Shown here piece after piece: positions 59,906-64,000 of a stretch of 64,000 nucleotides of DNA (its first letter is position 1; every line of letters begins with the position of its first letter). Position numbers and translations under genes: made by a program. The stretch comes from JANJUB01 sp031386985 (GTDB taxonomy: Bacteria; Armatimonadota; Fimbriimonadia; Fimbriimonadales; Fimbriimonadaceae): positions 62,001 to 126,000 of the forward strand of contig JANNCV010000024.1 in NCBI GenBank assembly GCA_031386985.1. Direction: 5' to 3'. The notes under the pieces were generated by a model. It was given only the letters and a program-made list of their open reading frames with translations, ran no database searches and was not told where the DNA came from.

Positions 59906-61831
59906 ATGTTTCGCATCTTCCCCAAGTTCGACCCCCGCCTAAAAGCTGATCTGCTTCGCCAAAAGCGAACCATCATCATCGCACTCGTTTGTGTTGCGAT
60001 TAGCTCGCTGCTTACCGTTGGAACCTTTAAGCTAATTGAAGGCGCGGTCAGAGCCATTGGAAATGCGGCTCCAATCGCGATTGATCCGGGGATGCTAAAG
60101 CCCAGCTCGGATGCTGAGCGCCGGATCATTGCGGAGCAACTGAATATCTCAGAAGACGAGCTAAAGCAAGCCCAAGACAAAGCTCGGGCTGAAATTGACC
60201 AAGCCGGAATCAGCCAAGAGGTAAAAACTGCGCGCCAAAACAAAGCCCTTCAAGACCTTTCTGTTTACTGTTTGTTGGTGGTGGTGGTATTTGCGATCAA
60301 GTATTGGTTCACCCGGTGGGGTGCCTTTTATCTGGCCAAAGCTTCGACTCTGCTTGCAAATGACCTCAGATTAAGGGTGTTTGATAAGCTCCAACACTTG
60401 CCCATCGCCTACTTCAACAAGCGGCGGGCGGGGGCGATTCAGAGCGTTTTAACGAACGACGTCAACGTTTACATGAATGCCGTCATGGTTGTGCGGGATA
60501 GCATTGATGGGCCGATAAAGCTCGTTGTTGGGCTCATCGCCGTTTTCTTTATCCAGTGGAAATTAGCGCTTATTTCTCTGTTTTTTGTGCCACTTTTGGC
60601 GGGATTTGTTCAATACAACGGAAGAAAGACCAAATACGCCAGCGCCGCCGTTCAGGCTGACTTGGCGACTTTGCAAGCATTCACCCAGGAATCCCTGCAA
60701 GGAACGCGGGTTATCCGAGCTTTCGCCGCTGAGGGCCGGATTCGATCAGCCTTTCAAGGGCTGATTGATCGTTACTTTGTCAATCAGATGAAGCTAAATC
60801 AGCGCATCGCAACCTTGAAACCACTCATCGAGTTCATCGGTGCGGTCTGTTTGGCTTGCGTGATCTACGCGTGCGGTTGGTTGGCCTTCGGCGCGGAATT
60901 GGATATCGCCAAAGTTACGGGCCTGGTTTATCTGCTCGACGTTGTGAACCAAGGATTTCGGGCCCTGGGCTATGTGAACAATACGTTCAAACTTGTGGAA
61001 GCCGCTTCCGAGCGAATCTACGGAGAGGTTCTGGATATCCCATCCGAAACCGACGAAACCGGGGCGCTCGAACTTGAAAACCTGAAGGGCCGAATCGAAT
61101 TCAGAAACGTTTCCTTCACGTACCCCGATGGAACCCCCGCGCTTAATCGGGTTAGCTTTGTGATAGAGCCGGGGACTTCGCTGGCCCTGGTTGGGCCAAG
61201 CGGAGCGGGGAAGAGCACGATTGCCGACTTGCTTTTGCGCTTTTATGATGCGGGCGAAGGCGAGGTTTTGATTGATGGTGTGAACGTGCGAGAAATCAAA
61301 ACCCGCTGGCTTCGCAACCAAATCGGAGTCGTACCCCAACAGACTTTCCTCTTTGCGGGAAGCATCGCGGATAACTTGCGGATGGGCGCAAGCGACGCAA
61401 CCGATGACCAAATGAACCGCGCCATCAAGGCTGCCCACGCCGAGAACTTTGCCAATCGAACTCCGGCCAAACTCGATGAAGAACTCGGCGAATCGGGCGT
61501 TGGGCTCAGCGGCGGCGAGCGCCAACGGCTGGCGATAGCGCGAGCTTTGGTGAGGGACCCGAAGATATTAGTCCTAGATGAAGCCACCAGTAATCTCGAC
61601 GCGGAAAGCGAAAAGGCAGTTACCGAAGCCCTTGAAGAAGTGATGCAAAGCCGCACCACCCTCTTCATCGCCCACCGGCTTACCACGGCGGCGAGGGCGG
61701 ATCGAATTGCGATGTTGCGGCGCGGAGAAGTCTTAGAAATCGGCTCACATCGGGAGCTACTTGAAGCCAATGGCCCCTACGCGGCGATGTACCGCATGTT
61801 TTCTAGCGGGCTCTTAGAAGAGGCAATGTAG
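59906..61831 (+). CDS. ABC exporter, MsbA/lipid-A-type
   Basis: A 641-aa half-transporter. The membrane domain (residues about 20-370) begins with IIIALVCVAISSLLTVGTF and contains an unusually long acidic/helical segment (ISEDELKQAQDKARAEIDQA) between the first two helices. The ATPase has VGPSGAGKSTIADLLLRF, LSGGERQRLAIARAL, ILVLDEATSNLD and FIAHRLTTAARAD. This fits MsbA-type lipid flippases or multidrug exporters. LpxK and GmhA elsewhere in the window make a lipid A or core-oligosaccharide flippase plausible. Closely follows nuoE. Confidence 0.88.
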   Translation: MFRIFPKFDPRLKADLLRQKRTIIIALVCVAISSLLTVGTFKLIEGAVRAIGNAAPIAIDPGMLKPSSDAERRIIAEQLNISEDELKQAQDKARAEIDQAGISQEVKTARQNKALQDLSVYCLLVVVVFAIKYWFTRWGAFYLAKASTLLANDLRLRVFDKLQHLPIAYFNKRRAGAIQSVLTNDVNVYMNAVMVVRDSIDGPIKLVVGLIAVFFIQWKLALISLFFVPLLAGFVQYNGRKTKYASAAVQADLATLQAFTQESLQGTRVIRAFAAEGRIRSAFQGLIDRYFVNQMKLNQRIATLKPLIEFIGAVCLACVIYACGWLAFGAELDIAKVTGLVYLLDVVNQGFRALGYVNNTFKLVEAASERIYGEVLDIPSETDETGALELENLKGRIEFRNVSFTYPDGTPALNRVSFVIEPGTSLALVGPSGAGKSTIADLLLRFYDAGEGEVLIDGVNVREIKTRWLRNQIGVVPQQTFLFAGSIADNLRMGASDATDDQMNRAIKAAHAENFANRTPAKLDEELGESGVGLSGGERQRLAIARALVRDPKILVLDEATSNLDAESEKAVTEALEEVMQSRTTLFIAHRLTTAARADRIAMLRRGEVLEIGSHRELLEANGPYAAMYRMFSSGLLEEAM

Positions 61832-61915
61832 CCAATTTCAACCAAGGACAATTACCAGGTTTTTTACTTTTTTTGACTTTGTTTTCAAATTCTCGAACTT
61901 TACTGAATTATCGCG

Positions 61916-61921
61916 TATAAT
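61916..61921 (+). promoter_or_regulatory. -10 element TATAAT of the adhesin gene
   Basis: TCGCGTATAAT matches the sigma-70 -10 box; no good -35 at 17 bp, although TTGACT occurs 37 bp upstream. Transcription from here gives an mRNA leader of about 140 nt. Confidence 0.5.
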
Positions 61922-61929
61922 GCAGATTA

Positions 61930-62062
61930 CGTCCTAGGGGACCCTTGAGCAAATATACTGAAGCGCAAGCGTTTTGGCATCATTCAAACGTAGCGTCCCT
62001 GGGAAATACTTGGAAGGACTCCGCTGATCAGTTGGAGTTTTGCCAGGGATCAAAAACGGAGG
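61930..62062 (+). other. structured 5' leader of the adhesin gene
   Basis: TCCCTGG (61996) can pair with CCAGGGA (62043), with an inner stem ACTCC/GGAGT (62018, 62034). The outer stem ends about 8 bases before the GGAGG ribosome-binding site. It does not match a riboswitch class I know. Confidence 0.45.
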
Positions 62063-62069
62063 ATCTAAG

Positions 62070-64000
62070 ATGAGAAATTTAAATTTTGTGCAGAGGTTCA
62101 CTCGGCACGCACTATCAGCCGCACTCGTATTGTGCGGAAGTCTGGCTTTAGCGGCACCCGCTAGTCAGACCTTCACAGAGTTGCTATCGAACGGGAGCGT
62201 TACCAAGACGGTAACCACGACGGCTGGCCCGTTTACGTTCGCTATGCTCGGTGGTTATGGGGCACCTGTCGGGGGCACCTTTTTCGCACTGGAATCTATT
62301 AGCGGTGCGATTTACACTTCGAACATAGACGGTAGCATCGTAAATCAAAACCACTACGACGACTGTGATAATGTATATCTGAACGGAGGGCCCATAAATG
62401 AAAACGGACCAAGCCTTCCGGTCGGCGAATACTATTTTCAGGTGACGACACCTAGTGGTGATCTGCTTTCTACTGATGATGTTAGGAATCGTCGGATTTT
62501 AGTGTCCGTCGCTGGCGGAGCCGGAAGAGTTTCTGGGTCGTTACCCGATCCAGAGTTTCCACTCTTGTTTCCCGGTCACCAAGATGGGCTCGTCAACGGC
62601 ACAAATGGTTCCCTGCCTGTGCTCCTTGGTGGGCTTGATAAACTTGGCAACGACGTCCGCTTCGCGCAGACAACAAATCCTGGCGGCGAATATAAAGTTT
62701 GGATCACCAGGGTCAGCGATTATGAACTGAACAATGGCTTCCAACCAGGTTCAACGAAAACAGACAACTTCAATTGCGACCGGCACAACGCGGGACCGCC
62801 TCAACAGATCATCAGCGGCGTCAAATACAACGACGTTGACGGTAGCGGCACGTTTACTATTGGTGACCTTCCAATCGAAGGTTGGGAGATCATTGTCAAT
62901 GGTGAGGACGCCAATGGCCCATTCTCTTATTCGACTTTTACGGACGGGCTCGGTGCTTGGAGCGCACTACTTGATGAAGGTTCAGACTTCGTCATTGAGG
63001 AAGTCGGTCAGGTTGGTTGGGTTCAGACGGGACCCCTCGATGGTGCAACCGCGGGACCCGCAACGGCATTGAACGGGGAGTGGTCGGGAACAGTTGGTAG
63101 CGGTGCGATTTCAGAAGTCAATTTCTTCAATCGTTCGCAGTCGAACTACAGCGGAGCGAAATACAACGACCTAAACGGCAACGGTTCACGCGACGGCGGC
63201 GAACCCGGTATCGCAGGTTGGTCAGTTCGAATCCAAGGAACTTCAGGTGGTGATCCTGTTGATGTAACAGTTCAAACGAACGCAAATGGCGACTTTGACA
63301 TTTGGCTCGATGAAGGCACGACGTTCGACATCAATGAGGTTCAGCAAACCGGTTGGCTCCAGACGGATCCAACGAACGGCGAGACGGCCGGTGATGCCAC
63401 CGCTGATGTGAATCGGCATTGGACCGGGACCGTCGGCGTTGACGACAATGCTGGGATACTCTTTGGCAACATTGAGACGTTCAGCATCGAAGGCGACAAA
63501 TATTATGACGCGAACGTTAACGGTGGGCGGGACCTGCTTGAAGTGGGCGTTGCTGGCGTTAGAATCGTTGTCACTTGGATACACCCCTTCCTTGGAACGG
63601 GCGGAACAACACCATACACGACTACTGACGCAAGTGGTCATTGGATCGTGACGGGGATTCCTAACGGCTCAAGCTACACAGTAACCGAGATATTGCCGGG
63701 TACAGGCGAAGCAAACTGCAGTTGGATGCGAACAGCGCCAACAAGCGGTTCGCACACCGGCACCATTGCGGCGAACGTTACGGGTAAGGATTTCGGCAAC
63801 GTGTGCGTTTGCACTCCATCCGGAGGATTCACCCTCGGGTTCTGGTCGAACAAGAATGGTCAAGACATCCTAAAGGCTAACGATAGCTTGATTACGGGGT
63901 GGAGGCCATTCCTCAATGGACTGAATTTGCGAAATGCATCCGGTGCGAACTACGATGTTCCCCTCGGTTCATTTAGCACGTCCTACACCAACTTCAGAAA
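62070..64000 (+). CDS. large SdrD-B-type surface adhesin, 3' truncated by the window
   Basis: The frame is open from ATG 62070 to the window end (643 codons seen). The signal peptide (HALSAALVLCGSLALAAP) is followed by a unique N-terminal domain of about 200 residues. At least three SdrD-B/Cna-B-like repeats follow: GVKYNDVDGSGTFTIGDLPI, GAKYNDLNGNGSRDGGEPG and GDKYYDANVNGGRDLLEVG. These are the calcium-binding type loops of surface proteins. The last visible part has CVCTPSGGFTLGFWSNKNG. GGAGG lies 7 bp before the ATG. Exported and likely cell-surface bound; the ligand is unknown. Confidence 0.85.
   Translation, partial: MRNLNFVQRFTRHALSAALVLCGSLALAAPASQTFTELLSNGSVTKTVTTTAGPFTFAMLGGYGAPVGGTFFALESISGAIYTSNIDGSIVNQNHYDDCDNVYLNGGPINENGPSLPVGEYYFQVTTPSGDLLSTDDVRNRRILVSVAGGAGRVSGSLPDPEFPLLFPGHQDGLVNGTNGSLPVLLGGLDKLGNDVRFAQTTNPGGEYKVWITRVSDYELNNGFQPGSTKTDNFNCDRHNAGPPQQIISGVKYNDVDGSGTFTIGDLPIEGWEIIVNGEDANGPFSYSTFTDGLGAWSALLDEGSDFVIEEVGQVGWVQTGPLDGATAGPATALNGEWSGTVGSGAISEVNFFNRSQSNYSGAKYNDLNGNGSRDGGEPGIAGWSVRIQGTSGGDPVDVTVQTNANGDFDIWLDEGTTFDINEVQQTGWLQTDPTNGETAGDATADVNRHWTGTVGVDDNAGILFGNIETFSIEGDKYYDANVNGGRDLLEVGVAGVRIVVTWIHPFLGTGGTTPYTTTDASGHWIVTGIPNGSSYTVTEILPGTGEANCSWMRTAPTSGSHTGTIAANVTGKDFGNVCVCTPSGGFTLGFWSNKNGQDILKANDSLITGWRPFLNGLNLRNASGANYDVPLGSFSTSYTNFR

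Noticed and set aside
60794..61525. 243-codon open frame antisense to the ABC exporter
   Set aside because: The exporter ATPase motifs on the plus strand are unambiguous; the antisense frame shows no domain or start signal.

Overview
The window reads as chromosomal DNA of a free-living Gram-negative-type (diderm) bacterium, most likely Armatimonadota of the Fimbriimonadia type. This is inferred from the mix of genes. There is a secreted prepilin-like protein with the N-terminus typical of that group, a PEP-CTERM protein, and a Planctomycetes/Verrucomicrobia/Armatimonadota-style pair of cytochrome-C/DUF1549/DUF1553 and DUF1501 proteins. There is also lipopolysaccharide machinery (LpxK, GmhA, an MsbA-like flippase, an ArnT-like transferase). 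No rRNA, CRISPR array or intact insertion sequence was seen. One tRNA (Arg, TCT) is present.

Layout. 0-2.6 kb: the truncated end of a Prim-Pol/AAA replication protein of a mobile element and a convergent membrane protein. 2.8-4.4 kb: tRNA-Arg, prepilin-like protein, small lipoprotein. 4.5-23.2 kb: a carbohydrate block, with an RhaSQPT-type rhamnose ABC importer and a GH78 rhamnosidase on the minus strand, a divergent GH106 rhamnosidase, and the cytochrome/DUF1501 pair. A propeller-phosphoesterase and a DUF4375 protein flank it. 23.4-26.2 kb: two secreted unknowns (one with a caspase-like His/Cys pattern), a winged-helix protein and a DinB protein. 26.4-42.3 kb: housekeeping and envelope genes (deoC, an EtfD-like membrane Fe-S oxidoreductase, acpS, gmhA, ArnT-like, PP2C, lpxK, gatB, acetyltransferases) and a repetitive tail-fibre-like surface protein. 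42.3-45.7 kb: an MntR/DtxR-type regulator divergent from ftsE-ftsX-M23 peptidase. 45.7-52.5 kb: two large, translationally coupled genes, a Swt1-HEPN/SNF2 helicase and a sacsin/MORC-like GHKL ATPase, which look like an antiviral defence pair. 52.5-64 kb: a repeat-rich spacer, ornithine cyclodeaminase-like protein, queG, a c-di-AMP-type riboswitch before a 96-aa coiled-coil protein, a Fic protein with two palindromic operators, an orphan nuoE, an MsbA-like exporter, and the first 643 codons of a large SdrD-B-type adhesin behind a structured leader.

The two strongest leads are these. (1) A 65-nt dispersed repeat sits inside the coding sequences of three unrelated conserved genes (the rhamnose importer ATPase, lpxK and queG), always in the same orientation and reading frame. 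This resembles the Rickettsia palindromic elements. A fourth copy, 68 nt long, is intergenic. (2) The HEPN-SNF2 / GHKL pair is a candidate two-gene defence system. The c-di-AMP riboswitch with an unknown target, the Fic operator pair and a Shine-Dalgarno-sequestering hairpin before a 13-codon ORF are further regulatory leads. All family assignments rest on motifs read by eye; no searches were run.
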